From Longispora albida DSM 44784 (GTDB lineage: Bacteria; Actinomycetota; Actinomycetes; Mycobacteriales; Micromonosporaceae), in assembly GCF_000379825.1 (NCBI RefSeq), contig NZ_KB903834.1:231976-295975 (forward strand): 64,000 nucleotides of DNA, written 5' to 3'. Of this stretch, positions 35,010 to 43,844 are shown one piece after another. A model generated the notes under the pieces. That model did no database searches. It was not told the origin of the DNA and saw nothing but the letters and a program-made list of their open reading frames with translations. The translations under genes were made by a program, and so were the position numbers. The first letter of the stretch is position 1, and every line of letters starts with the position of its first letter.

Positions 35010-35585
35010 GTGCGGCAGACCGACTATTCGAGGCTGGCCTGGCTCGGCGGCCCCCTGGCTCTCGACCTGGCCAACACACTGCCACTGGCCCGGCCGGACA
35101 CCCCACTCGACCTGATCTCCACCGAGGAGCAGCTGAGCGCGTGGCTCCACCGCCAGGCGTACCGGCTGCCCGTCCCGCCGCCCGGCCTGGCCAGATTCCA
35201 CGGCTTCCGGCGGCTGCGCGACGCGCTGTTCCGGGCCTTCGCCGCCGTCACGTCCGGCGAGCAGCTGCCGAGGGAGATCGTCGGCGCGCTGAACTCGGTG
35301 AGCAACCGGACCCCGGCCCAGCCCCGGCTGCTCGTCCTGCCGGACGGCCTCCAGGTGGAGTACCGGGGGGCGAATCCTGTCGACATCGCGCTCGCACTGG
35401 TCGCGGCGTCCGGGGTGCGGCTGCTCGGGTCGGGGCTCAACGACCTGCGGCGCTGCCCGGCTCCGGGGTGCGGGCTGTTCTTCCTGGGTACGCCGAGGCG
35501 GCGCTGGTGCTCCGACGCGTGCGGGGCGCGCGCCCGGTCGGCCCGGCACTACGCCCGCGTGGCCGGCGGCGGCCCGGAACACTAG
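35010..35585 (+). CDS. CGNR zinc-finger transcriptional regulator (ABATE domain)
   Basis: The 191-residue protein has the N-terminal ABATE domain (residues about 10-135: GGPLALDLANTLPLARPD, FRRLRDALFRAFAAV), thought to be a ligand-sensing or stress-related module. The C-terminal CGNR zinc finger has ligands in RRCPAPGCGLFF (Cys-x4-Cys) and RRRWCSDACGARARSARHY (Cys-x3-Cys). The final motif usually reads CGNR; here it is CGAR. Start is GTG 35010. The gene is divergent from pckG. A short inverted repeat of A and T runs (AAAAAAT / ATTTTTT, 34950-34978), unusual for this GC-rich DNA, lies just upstream and may mark its promoter. Confidence 0.88.
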   Translation: MRQTDYSRLAWLGGPLALDLANTLPLARPDTPLDLISTEEQLSAWLHRQAYRLPVPPPGLARFHGFRRLRDALFRAFAAVTSGEQLPREIVGALNSVSNRTPAQPRLLVLPDGLQVEYRGANPVDIALALVAASGVRLLGSGLNDLRRCPAPGCGLFFLGTPRRRWCSDACGARARSARHYARVAGGGPEH

Positions 35586-35658
35586 TTGGCACGAAATGGG
35601 GATCTGGGGGTAAGCACCGTGCCTTGCGTGCACACCGAAGCGGTGTAACGCTGTAATC

Positions 35659-36201
35659 ATGTCTGGATACGCCTACGCCCGCGCTGAGGTACCCCCCGCC
35701 GACGACGCGATCGGCTGGATCTCCGGCCGCCTGCCCGACGACTGGTTCACCGGCGTGGAGATCACCATTGACCGGGACGAGATCCTGATCGTCGGCCAGC
35801 TCGCCGAGCCGCAGCTCCCCGCCGACGCCACCGAGATCGACAAGGCAGCCGCCGAGGCCGGCCGGATCGAGCGGTTCCGTGAGCCGACCCGGGAGCGCCG
35901 GATCTCCCTCGCCCAGCAGATCGAGTACCGCTACCGGCGCAAGTGCAGCTGGGGCGCGAAGTGCGGGGACAGCCGCGAGCTGTTCACCACCCTGTCGGCC
36001 CCGGTGATGAGCCGGCTCAAGCAGAAGGACCGGCTGGTCCTCGACACCCTGGTCAGCGCCGGTGTGGCCAGGTCGCGGTCCGAGGCGCTGGCCTGGTGCG
36101 TCCGGCTGGTCGGCGAGCACGCCGAGTCGTGGCTGACCGACCTGCGCGGGGCGATGGAGTCGGTCGACGAGCTGCGCCGGAAGGGCCCGGAGATCAGCTA
36201 G
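35659..36201 (+). CDS. Conserved hypothetical protein with ribbon-helix-helix-like C-terminus
   Basis: This is a soluble, charged protein of 180 residues. The N-terminal part (PDDWFTGVEITIDRDEILIV) looks like a small beta domain. A basic segment follows (REPTRERRISLAQQIEYRYR). The C-terminal helices (RLVLDTLVSAGVARSRSEAL, AWCVRLVGEHAESWL) resemble the ribbon-helix-helix/CopG pattern, so DNA binding is possible. I do not recognise a named family. It stands between the CGNR regulator and the L,D-transpeptidase in the same direction, without overlap. Confidence 0.75.
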   Translation: MSGYAYARAEVPPADDAIGWISGRLPDDWFTGVEITIDRDEILIVGQLAEPQLPADATEIDKAAAEAGRIERFREPTRERRISLAQQIEYRYRRKCSWGAKCGDSRELFTTLSAPVMSRLKQKDRLVLDTLVSAGVARSRSEALAWCVRLVGEHAESWLTDLRGAMESVDELRRKGPEIS

Positions 36202-36266
36202 CTGTTTGATTGAACCCTTCTGGCTATTACCGCCAGGTAGATACCAGAATGTCGTACCTTGGCGAT

Positions 36267-37457
36267 ATGCGGGTGACGGGGCGCCAGGGGCGGTGGGCCA
36301 CGAGCTGGCTGGCGGCGGTGCTGCTGGCCAGCGGGTGCGCCGGGCCGACCGGTACGACGGCTGGCCCGGACGCGCCGGCGCGGTGGGTCGCCCCGGCCAG
36401 CCCGACGCCGACGGCCGCGCCGCCGAGTACCGAGCCGCCGCCGTCGCTGGTGCGCTCCCCGGCGAACGGGGCCACGAACGTGCCGGTCACCGCGGAGATC
36501 GAAGTGACCGGCCGTGGCCAGGTGACGCTGACCGACCCGGCCGGGAACCAGATCCCCGGCGAGTTCCGGGCCGACGGGTCGGCGTGGGTGCCGGGCAGGC
36601 CGCTGGCCTACAGCACCGGGTACACAGTGAAAAGCGGGAACCAGACCTCGGCCTTCACCACCATGCCCTCGCCGGGCAACCGGCAGTCGAGCGGGTTGTA
36701 CCTCTTCGACGGGCAGGTCTACGGCACGGCGATGCCGATCGTCGTCGAGTTCCCGATCAAGGAGGGCGGCGGCATCCCGGCGGCCCAGCGGGCCACTGTG
36801 GAGCGCCGCCTCTTCGTGAAGTCCGATCCGCCGCAGGTCGGAGCCTGGCACTGGGACAGTGACCAGGCGGTCGAGTACCGGCCCAAGGAGCAGTGGAAGC
36901 CGGGCACGAAGCTGTCCGTGCGTGTTGGTTTCGAAGGCCTGCCGCTCGGCGACGGGCGATACGGGGACGTGGACCGCACCGCCAGCGCGACGATCGGCGA
37001 CCGCTCGATGGTGTTCACCGCAGACAACGCGACCAAGACCCTGACCGTCACCCGGGACGGGACTGTCGTGCAGACCTACCCGATCAGCCTCGGGAAACCG
37101 AGCACCCCGTCGTCCTACGGCAACCTCGTCATCATGAGCCGCGAGCGCACCAGCCACTTCGTGTCGACCACACCCGGCGACTCCTACGACCAGGTCGTCG
37201 ACTACGGCGAGCGGCTCACGTGGGGCGGTCAGTACATCCATGCCGCACCGTGGTCAGTGGATGACCAGGGCGTCCGGAACGTCTCCCACGGCTGCGTGAA
37301 CCTCTCCACAGAGAACGCCGGCTGGGTGTTCGAGAACTCGCTGATCGGCGACATGGTGGTCGTGAAGGGCACGGAAGCCCCGCTGACCCAGGGCGACGGC
37401 TGGACGGTGTGGGACCTGACCTGGGAACAGGTCCAGGCCGGCTCCGCTGTGCGCTAG
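36267..37457 (+). CDS. ldt: L,D-transpeptidase lipoprotein
   Basis: The 396-residue protein forms 3-3 cross-links in peptidoglycan or attaches proteins to it. It has a lipoprotein signal peptide with lipobox ASGC (Cys at about residue 24), a Pro/Thr/Ala linker, two Ig-like domains (about 60-240; SPANGATNVPVTAEIEV opens the first) and a YkuD catalytic domain (about 250-380). The active-site motif is H-x17-SHGCVNLS, with His325 and nucleophile Cys343. The layout is that of mycobacterial LdtMt2-type enzymes. ATG 36267 was chosen at the signal peptide; ATG 36249 is possible. A very large hairpin begins at the base after its stop. Confidence 0.93.
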   Translation: MRVTGRQGRWATSWLAAVLLASGCAGPTGTTAGPDAPARWVAPASPTPTAAPPSTEPPPSLVRSPANGATNVPVTAEIEVTGRGQVTLTDPAGNQIPGEFRADGSAWVPGRPLAYSTGYTVKSGNQTSAFTTMPSPGNRQSSGLYLFDGQVYGTAMPIVVEFPIKEGGGIPAAQRATVERRLFVKSDPPQVGAWHWDSDQAVEYRPKEQWKPGTKLSVRVGFEGLPLGDGRYGDVDRTASATIGDRSMVFTADNATKTLTVTRDGTVVQTYPISLGKPSTPSSYGNLVIMSRERTSHFVSTTPGDSYDQVVDYGERLTWGGQYIHAAPWSVDDQGVRNVSHGCVNLSTENAGWVFENSLIGDMVVVKGTEAPLTQGDGWTVWDLTWEQVQAGSAVR

Positions 37458-37552
37458 GGGTTGGGCAGGCTGGCCGCTTCAGCAGGTTCCCTTCGCGCTC
37501 CGGCCCCAGGGGGCCTCCGCACGAAGCGAACCGCGGCCAGCCTGCCCAACCC
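37458..37552. repeat. 95-nt nested hairpin after the L,D-transpeptidase gene
   Basis: The outer stem is 20 perfect pairs (GGGTTGGGCAGGCTGGCCGC and complement). Inside lies a second stem, GGTTC-c-CTTCG-c-GC against GC-a-CGAAG-c-GAACC, and an apical GGCCCC-ag-GGGGCC. It starts one base after the stop codon. It is far larger than the other terminators here and may be a structured RNA or a mobile palindromic unit as well as a terminator. From 37553 to 37683 I see nothing else. Confidence 0.85.
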
Positions 37553-37683
37553 GTGCCCGGGCGCCGTTACCGTTGCTACGTCTGCCGGCGCTTCACGGTT
37601 ACACCGGCTGTGGTCAAGCTGAGAGAACCCGCGTGGTCACGGGCCGGTGGCGCACTTTCCCTGTTAGTACTCACCGCTAGTGC

Positions 37684-39849
37684 TCACCGCCTTGAGGCTG
37701 CTGGTACGCCTCGGCGAGTCTTGTCCTTCTTGGTGGGGCGGGGTGCTGTTACCGGCTGGGTGAGGATCGCGATGGGGGTCTGCTCGCGGCTGGAGCCGAG
37801 CGGGTCGTCGGCGAGGGCCGCGTGCGGGAAGGTACCGGGGCCAGCGAAGCCGAGCACCTCGGCACCGGACACGATCGCGATGCCGCCGAAGGTGGCGTAC
37901 ACGTCGGCCGGCAGCCCGGTGCGCAGCGCGTTCAGCATCGCCGCCGCGAGCTCGTCCGGCTGGCCGGGTGGCGGGATGACGGCGACGTCGGCCGGGTACA
38001 CGGCGTCCTCGCGGGGGATGGTGACGGCGCGGAGGGCCGGGCCGCCGACCTTGTAGGCCAGGGAACGCAGGCCCATCACGCGCAGCCCGCCCGCGCACAC
38101 GACCCGGCCGAGGCCGGAGGCTTCGATCGCGAGCTGGGTACGCCACGGTCCGCGCCGGACCCCGTCACCACGGGCGGTGAGGACGCGGGCCGGGAGGCCG
38201 GGCATGATCTCCCACAGGTACCTGGCACGGCCCTGGGCCACCGAGACCGGCTTGGCCGCGACGACCGCGAACCACTGCTGGCCGAGGACCTTCCGGTAGA
38301 ACTTGTCGGCGGTGAGCTGCTGGGTGAACTCGGTGACGTACCAGCGCACCTTCTCGACGATCCGCTCGCCGTCACCGATCACAGCGGTCCGGACGGGGAA
38401 GCGCAGCCAGCCGTCCTGTTCGAGCAGGTGGCCACGGTTGGGTTCGAACGCGGCGCGCGGGGTCGCCGAGGCCGGGGGCTCGTCGAGGGTACGGATCCAG
38501 CGTTCGACCAGGTAGAGCCGCCAGAAGTACTCGGCGTCGGCACGACGGCCGCGCACCAGTCCCTGGAATCCGGCCAGGACGGTGCGCTGGTCAGCCCAGG
38601 GCCTGGCAGCGAAGCGCTCGGCGAGCAGGGCGGCGTAGATCCTGCCGCGCAGCGCGAGGAGGAGTTCGCGGGTGGGTGCCGGGTGGCGGAGCTGGTCGGC
38701 TCCGGCGAGTTCGCCCTGGCGGGCCAGGCCGGCGAGTTCCTTGCGGAGGGTGTCGCCCGAGCCGATCGCCTCGGCGTACGGCGCGCGGATCGCCACGCCG
38801 AACCGGGTCGCGCACCGGTCTGCGACGCGCGACAGGTACGCGGTGGCGGCGGTGCGCTGCGCGTTGGCCGGCATGCGTTCCCCTGCGGTGAGCAGCAGGT
38901 TCGCCCCGGCCGGGTCGATCAGCGCGTCGACCTCACCTGCGGCGGCGCGCGCGGTCGCCCAGATCAGGTACCCGGTGAGGTCGGGAACGGGTTCGCCGAG
39001 GTCGGCGAGGAACGCGTCGAGGTCGTGCTCGATCTGGTCGGGGCCTGCCGGTACGGAAGAGTGCTGCTGGCGGTCGATCAGCTTGGCCGCGTAGGCCTCC
39101 TCGCCGGTTTCGAGGGGGGCGAAGCTGGCGGAGTACACAAAATTGGTGTTGCTGGTGGCGAGGGCCGCAGCGCCAGCGACTCCCTCCGCGAGCCGGACGC
39201 CCACGTTGCCTGTGGCGGCGGCGGTGCGCAGCAGCGCGGTGGCCGGGGCGACGGCGCGCATCGGCGACGGCCGGACCATCAGCGGCTCGATGCCGTCCTT
39301 GGCGACCGCGATCACCTGCCCGGGCAGGACCCGCCGGACTCCCGAGTAGAACGTCGCTTCCTGGTCGTCGCAGGCGCCGGTGCCGAGGAAACGTTCGATG
39401 ACCGCCGGGTCGGGCGTCGCCTGCACACCGGCCGCGAACAGGGCGGACGGTTCGGAGGCGACGAGGACCGTGTCGTGGTGGACGGCGTAGTAGAGCGGCG
39501 GGCCGTCGCCGTTGCGGGCCAGGACCAGCAGGCCACGGTCGGGGTCGGCGAGGGCCATCGCGTAGGGGTCCGTGCCGGTGAGCAGGGCGCGCGGCCCGTG
39601 TTCCGCGTACTTCCCGAGCAGTGTGGTCGCCTCGGCGATGCCGTCGATGACGATGGCCGTGCCCGCCCGGGTCTTGATCTCGGGCACGGCGGCGCGCAGG
39701 CCCAGGCCCAGCGCCGCCTTGGCCGGGCGGAGCTTGTTGCGGTCATCGGTGTGCCAGGTCCCAGGGTCGCCGCCGCGCGGTGCCAGGGCAGCGGTCAGCG
39801 TGTCGAGGACAGCAGGCACTGCCCCAAAATATCCAGCAATTCCGGCCAT
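37684..39849 (-). CDS. Pseudo-asparagine synthetase fused to an F420-0:glutamate ligase-like domain
   Basis: The 721-residue protein aligns by eye with asparagine synthetase B over residues 1-455 but has lost its active sites. The N-terminus reads MAGIAGYFG, with Ala where the amidotransferase needs Cys2. The ATP-binding SGGLDSS motif is AEGVAGA (about 219-227), and the later SGDGGDELFAGY block is degraded to PAGANLLLTAGER. Residues about 480-705 form a separate domain resembling CofE/FbiB F420-0:gamma-glutamyl ligase: FPVRTAVIGDGERIVEKV, FAVVAAKPVSVAQGRARYL, LADDPLGSSREQTPIAIL. The start gives the family N-terminus and AGGAG lies upstream. Function unknown; possibly an amide-forming ligase on a scaffold. 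Confidence 0.65.
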   Translation of the reverse strand: MAGIAGYFGAVPAVLDTLTAALAPRGGDPGTWHTDDRNKLRPAKAALGLGLRAAVPEIKTRAGTAIVIDGIAEATTLLGKYAEHGPRALLTGTDPYAMALADPDRGLLVLARNGDGPPLYYAVHHDTVLVASEPSALFAAGVQATPDPAVIERFLGTGACDDQEATFYSGVRRVLPGQVIAVAKDGIEPLMVRPSPMRAVAPATALLRTAAATGNVGVRLAEGVAGAAALATSNTNFVYSASFAPLETGEEAYAAKLIDRQQHSSVPAGPDQIEHDLDAFLADLGEPVPDLTGYLIWATARAAAGEVDALIDPAGANLLLTAGERMPANAQRTAATAYLSRVADRCATRFGVAIRAPYAEAIGSGDTLRKELAGLARQGELAGADQLRHPAPTRELLLALRGRIYAALLAERFAARPWADQRTVLAGFQGLVRGRRADAEYFWRLYLVERWIRTLDEPPASATPRAAFEPNRGHLLEQDGWLRFPVRTAVIGDGERIVEKVRWYVTEFTQQLTADKFYRKVLGQQWFAVVAAKPVSVAQGRARYLWEIMPGLPARVLTARGDGVRRGPWRTQLAIEASGLGRVVCAGGLRVMGLRSLAYKVGGPALRAVTIPREDAVYPADVAVIPPPGQPDELAAAMLNALRTGLPADVYATFGGIAIVSGAEVLGFAGPGTFPHAALADDPLGSSREQTPIAILTQPVTAPRPTKKDKTRRGVPAASRR

Positions 39850-39915
39850 ATTGGTCATCTCCTGCGGGCGGGATGACCGATCCTAGCCCTTTGCCCCATT
39901 TGCCGAAAATCTGGG

Positions 39916-41883
39916 TCAGGCCCTGCCGAAGATCTGGGTCAGGCTCGCAGCGTCGGTCACCGGCCGCTCACACACGAAACCCTTGCAGGTGTACGCGGCT
40001 GCCGCACCGTCCACCAGCGGCCGGTCAGCGAGCAGCGGCACCCCTTCGGCATCCGGCGCGCCCGAGACGACCACGGAGCCCCCCGGTGCCGTACGCCAGG
40101 CGGCCAGCTCCAACGGCCCTCCCCCGGCCACCGCGACCTCCCACGGCCCGGTGAGCTGGGCTTCCGCCACGGCTGCCGCCCAGCCGCCGAATCGCGGATG
40201 GTTCCCGATCAGCAGGGCTGTGGTGGCGAGGGCCTTCTCGGCGGCTTCGCGGTACGCGGTCTCGCCGGACAGTGCCGTGTACGTGGTCAGGGCACCCGCG
40301 AGGGCCGTCACCCCGGCCGGGCTGGCGTTGTCCGCCGGGTCACGCGGCCGGACGACCAGGGCGTCACCGTCGGCGGCCGTGTCGAAGTACCCGCCATCGC
40401 CGTCGCCGAACTGCGCCAGCGCGGTGTCCAGCAGGGACCTGGCAGCCGTGAGCCACCGGCCGCCGGCCGTCACCTGGTGCAACGCGCAGAACGCCTCCGC
40501 CAGGCAGCCGTAGTCCTCCAGGACACCCTTCGGCGTACCGGCGACGCCGTCCCGCGACACGCGCAGCACCCGGCCGTCCTCTGTCATGTGCAGCCGGGCG
40601 AGCAGGTCTCCGGCCCGGGTGGCGGCAGCCAGGGCCGCCTCGTCCCCGAAGATCGCGCCGAACTCACAGAGCGCGGTGATCGCCAGGCCGTTCCACGCGG
40701 CGACGAGCTTGTCGTCCCGCCCGGGCTGCGGGCGCTCGTCACGTGCGGCGAGCAGCCGGGCCTTGATGCCGGCCAGCCTCGGGCTCGGGGAGTCGTCCAC
40801 GTCCCGGCTCAGCTGGAGCACGCTCGTACCGTGCTCGAAGGTCCCAGCCGCCGTGACCCGGAACAGGTCTGCCGCCCAGGCACCGTCCTCCTCGCCGAGG
40901 ACATCGGTGAGCTGCTGCGGCGTCCACGCGTACGTCAGCCCCTCGACCCCGTCGGTGTCCGCGTCGAACGCCGCCGCGAAGCCACCCTCCGGCGTCACGA
41001 AATCGCGCACCATGAAGGCAGCCGTCTCGCGGGCCACCCTGGCCGCCAGCGGATCCCCGGTGATCTTCCAGAGCTGCGTGTACGCGCGGAGCAGCAGCGC
41101 GTTGTCGTACAGCATCTTCTCGAAGTGGGGCACCGTCCACTGTGCGTCGACGGAGTAGCGGGCGAAGCCGCCGGCGAGCTGGTCGTACATGCCGCCCCGG
41201 GCCATCTGCTCACACGTGTGGCGCGCCATCTCCAGCGCCTCGATCGACCCGGTCCGCTCGTGGTGCCGGAGCAGGAACAGCAGCACCATGCTCGGCGGGA
41301 ACTTCGGCGCGGTGCCGAACCCGCCGTTCACGTCGTCGTACCCGGCCCGCAGCTTGCTGACCCCGGCCCCCAGCAGGCCAGCGCTCACGTCACCGCTCGC
41401 CGACGTACCCGGCCTGACCGCCTCGACGATCGCCCGGCCCTGCGCGAGAACCTCCTCCCGCTGCCCGGCCCACGCCTTGCCGACCGCCTCCACCAGCTGC
41501 ACGAAGTCACCCTTGCGGAAGTACGTACCGCAGTAGAACGGCTCGCCGTCCGGAGTCGCGAACACCGTCATCGGCCAGCCACCCTGACCAGTCGTCGCCT
41601 GCGTCGCCGCCATGTACACGGCGTCGACGTCCGGGCGCTCCTCCCGGTCCACCTTCACCGGCACAGTCAGCCTGTTCACGACCTCGGCGATCGCCGGATC
41701 CTCGAACGACTCGTGCGCCATGACATGACACCAGTGACACGCCGAGTACCCGACGGAGATCAGCAGCGGAACGTCACGCCGCTTCGCCTCGGCGAAAGCC
41801 TCTGGGCCCCACTCCCACCAGTCGACGGGGTTGTCGGCATGCTGCTGGAGATACGGCGACGTGGCGCTGGCGAGCCGGTTCAT
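39916..41883 (-). CDS. YyaL/SSP411-type thioredoxin-domain protein
   Basis: The 655-residue protein belongs to the DUF255 family (bacterial YyaL, human SPATA20). Residues 1-150 are a thioredoxin-like domain with the strongly conserved [17 protein letters not shown] and the CxxC motif [16 protein letters not shown] (Cys49, Cys52). The rest is an alpha/alpha-barrel like N-acylglucosamine 2-epimerases and six-hairpin glycosidases ([37 protein letters not shown]). Its activity is unknown. ATG 41883 starts the conserved N-terminus. The homologue lies near mca in mycobacteria; here about 13 kb of other genes separate them. Confidence 0.92.
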   Translation of the reverse strand: MNRLASATSPYLQQHADNPVDWWEWGPEAFAEAKRRDVPLLISVGYSACHWCHVMAHESFEDPAIAEVVNRLTVPVKVDREERPDVDAVYMAATQATTGQGGWPMTVFATPDGEPFYCGTYFRKGDFVQLVEAVGKAWAGQREEVLAQGRAIVEAVRPGTSASGDVSAGLLGAGVSKLRAGYDDVNGGFGTAPKFPPSMVLLFLLRHHERTGSIEALEMARHTCEQMARGGMYDQLAGGFARYSVDAQWTVPHFEKMLYDNALLLRAYTQLWKITGDPLAARVARETAAFMVRDFVTPEGGFAAAFDADTDGVEGLTYAWTPQQLTDVLGEEDGAWAADLFRVTAAGTFEHGTSVLQLSRDVDDSPSPRLAGIKARLLAARDERPQPGRDDKLVAAWNGLAITALCEFGAIFGDEAALAAATRAGDLLARLHMTEDGRVLRVSRDGVAGTPKGVLEDYGCLAEAFCALHQVTAGGRWLTAARSLLDTALAQFGDGDGGYFDTAADGDALVVRPRDPADNASPAGVTALAGALTTYTALSGETAYREAAEKALATTALLIGNHPRFGGWAAAVAEAQLTGPWEVAVAGGGPLELAAWRTAPGGSVVVSGAPDAEGVPLLADRPLVDGAAAAYTCKGFVCERPVTDAASLTQIFGRA

Positions 41884-41940
41884 GCCGTCCAGGCTCCCAT
41901 ACCCCTGAGCCTTCACCCGGCCGGCGTTCCCGGCGACACC

Positions 41941-41961
41941 TTGACGCAATGATTGCGTCAA
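41941..41961. promoter_or_regulatory. Perfect palindrome at the Fic gene promoter
   Basis: Ten-base arms TTGACGCAAT and ATTGCGTCAA flank a single G, 14 bases before the Fic ATG. The core GACGCAATGAT recurs at 17056 in the TTGCG array. It is a strong candidate operator. Confidence 0.7.
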
Positions 41962-41975
41962 TCCATCATGGGCGC

Positions 41976-43115
41976 ATGCTCTATCCGACGCCGAAGCTTG
42001 ACGCCGACGACCAGCGCGTCCTCGGCGAGATCGACAACGCCCGTTCGAAGCTGAAGCACCAGGTGAACTCCTCGCCCTCCAAACGGAACGCCGGCCTGAG
42101 GAAGTTCCTGACAGCCGACGCCGTGGCCGCATCGAACTCCATCGAAGGGTTCAAGGTGTCGACGGTGGACGTCGAGGACCTGCTCGATGGCGAGCGTGAC
42201 GTCGAGGTGTCCGATGAGAATCGTCAGGAGACGCTCGCCTACCAGCAGATGATGACGTACATCCAGACCCTGCACGACTCCGCCGACTTCAGGTACAGCA
42301 AGGGCCTCCTCAACGCCCTGCACTGGATGTTGCAGGGACACCGGCACGCCCCTCGGAAGCTGGCCGGGCAGTGGCGGCGCGGAGCTGTCTACGTCACAGA
42401 CGCCCGTGATCCCAGCATTGCCACCTACACAGCCCCTGAGCCCGGGCAGGTCCCCTCTCTCATGCTGGAACTCGTCGACTGGCTGAACACCGACGACGAG
42501 GGCCACCACCCGCTGGTCCGTGCCGCGATGGCGCACCTGCACCTGGTTTCCATCCATCCCTGGGCCGACGGGAACGGGCGGATGTCGCGCTCGCTGCAAA
42601 CTCTGATGATCGCGCGGGAGGGTGTGCTCGCGCCGGAGTTCTCCTCCATCGAGGCGTGGCTGGGACGGCCCGGCAACACCTGGGAGTACTACCGCGAGCT
42701 GGCTCGCCGCGGTGCGGTGTACCTGCCGGACCAGGACGTTTCCAGCTGGGTCAGATTCAACCTCACCGCATATCACCAGCAGGCCCAGACGGTGCAGGGC
42801 AGGATCGACCGTTCGGGCCGGACGTGGACCACGCTGTCCGAGTTCGCCGACAGCACTGGCCGCGACGAGCGGATCGTTTCCGCGCTGCACGATGTGGCGA
42901 TGTCCGGTCGAGTTCGCCGATCGCGTTACGAGCACGCCGAGGGCTTGAGCACGCAGCAGGCTCAGCGCGATCTGCGCGATCTCGTCACCGCAGGAGTACT
43001 GGAATCCGTGGGGCGCACTCGCGCCCGCTACTACACGGCAGGCGCTCGGTTCCCGGAGCAGGCGCTCGACATCGCGCGCACCCCGATGACACTGACCGAT
43101 CCGTACGCCGGGTGA
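41976..43115 (+). CDS. Fic-domain protein (AMPylase-type) with C-terminal winged helix
   Basis: Fic enzymes transfer AMP or related groups from nucleotides to protein hydroxyls. The 379-residue protein has an N-terminal helical region with an autoinhibitory motif S-N-S-I-E-G (residues 53-58, fitting [S/T]xxxE[G/N]). The Fic domain carries [12 protein letters not shown] (residues 194-205), which keeps the catalytic His and the GNGR anion site. The C-terminal part (about 275-360; [39 protein letters not shown]) is a winged-helix module, so the protein may bind DNA and control itself. Internal inhibition suggests a regulated class III/II-like Fic. The in-frame ATG at 41949 lies inside the palindrome and is less likely. 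Confidence 0.92.
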   Translation: MLYPTPKLDADDQRVLGEIDNARSKLKHQVNSSPSKRNAGLRKFLTADAVAASNSIEGFKVSTVDVEDLLDGERDVEVSDENRQETLAYQQMMTYIQTLHDSADFRYSKGLLNALHWMLQGHRHAPRKLAGQWRRGAVYVTDARDPSIATYTAPEPGQVPSLMLELVDWLNTDDEGHHPLVRAAMAHLHLVSIHPWADGNGRMSRSLQTLMIAREGVLAPEFSSIEAWLGRPGNTWEYYRELARRGAVYLPDQDVSSWVRFNLTAYHQQAQTVQGRIDRSGRTWTTLSEFADSTGRDERIVSALHDVAMSGRVRRSRYEHAEGLSTQQAQRDLRDLVTAGVLESVGRTRARYYTAGARFPEQALDIARTPMTLTDPYAG

Positions 43116-43138
43116 CCGGGCACCAGCTGGCGCCGCGC

Positions 43139-43564
43139 CTAACTCATGGCGCTGCCCGGCGGGCGGGCGACAAGCCTGGTGAGTTTCTGCGGGGCCAGGA
43201 GGCAGTAGCTGTCGGTGAGGAGTTCTTCGACCTCGGCCCAGTCGGTTTCGGGGGTGAGGACCAGGCCCATGACGGACGGGCCCCAGCTCATCTTGAAGAA
43301 CGGGTGGCCGGTGGCGACCAGGCCGCCGATCTCCTCCAGGGGTGCGCGGAAGGTCAGGATGCAGGTTTCCTGGTCGGTCTGGAACGACTGTGCGTACGCA
43401 GCCTGGCGGGCCGGGTCGATGGTCAGCACGTGGGCGAAGGTGCGCGTGCGGATCCGCCAGCGCAGGCCGACCCACGCCGCCTCCTCGCAGGCCTCCGGCA
43501 GGCCGAGGCACACCGGCCTGAGCTGGGCGAGGTACTCGGGCGGGACGTCTCCGGGACCAGTCAT
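43139..43564 (-). CDS. MmcQ/YjbR-family DNA-binding-like protein
   Basis: The 141-residue protein has the YjbR fold: VPPEYLAQLRPVCLGLPEAC, EEAAWVGLRWRIRTRTFAHV, FRAPLEEIGGLVATGHPFF and WGPSVMGLVL, ending with a helix LLTDSYCLLAPQKL. Members have a CyaY-like fold and were proposed to bind DNA; function is unclear. It is convergent with the Fic gene, ending 24 bases after it, with no strong terminator between. Confidence 0.85.
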   Translation of the reverse strand: MTGPGDVPPEYLAQLRPVCLGLPEACEEAAWVGLRWRIRTRTFAHVLTIDPARQAAYAQSFQTDQETCILTFRAPLEEIGGLVATGHPFFKMSWGPSVMGLVLTPETDWAEVEELLTDSYCLLAPQKLTRLVARPPGSAMS

Positions 43565-43616
43565 GGCCGGAAGCTAGCACCGGGGTACGACACTTCGCGT
43601 TGTTACGCTCGGGCTC

Positions 43617-43802
43617 ATGACGATCTATCGGCTCCGGGGTGGCTGGCCTGCTGCTCGCCGGGGCGCGCGGCTGGTGACCGAGGCGGGACACGAGCGGTCC
43701 GGGTGGACGGACGAGGGCGCTTTCGGCTATCCGGCGCTCGTGCCGGGTGGGACTCTGGCGGTGCCTTGTCACCGGTACACGATGAAGGTTCTGAAGCCCT
43801 GA
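43617..43802 (+). CDS. Small hypothetical protein, 61 residues
   Basis: The ATG at 43617 opens a frame encoding a basic N-terminal half (TIYRLRGGWPAARRGARLVT) and a Gly/Pro-rich C-terminal half (GYPALVPGGTLAVPCHRY). I recognise no family and no good ribosome site precedes it. It lies 42 bases ahead of the DUF3800 gene and may be its leader or a small co-transcribed partner. Confidence 0.45.
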   Translation: MTIYRLRGGWPAARRGARLVTEAGHERSGWTDEGAFGYPALVPGGTLAVPCHRYTMKVLKP

Positions 43803-43844
43803 ATTCTGTTGCGGGTGTTTGACGGGCGTGCGAAGACTGGCACT

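Noticed and set aside
37822-39876. A 684-codon frame antisense to the pseudo-AsnB gene
   Set aside because: Considered because the sense gene is odd. The antisense product is low-complexity and lacks domains, while the sense frame shows AsnB and F420-ligase-like patterns plus a ribosome site.
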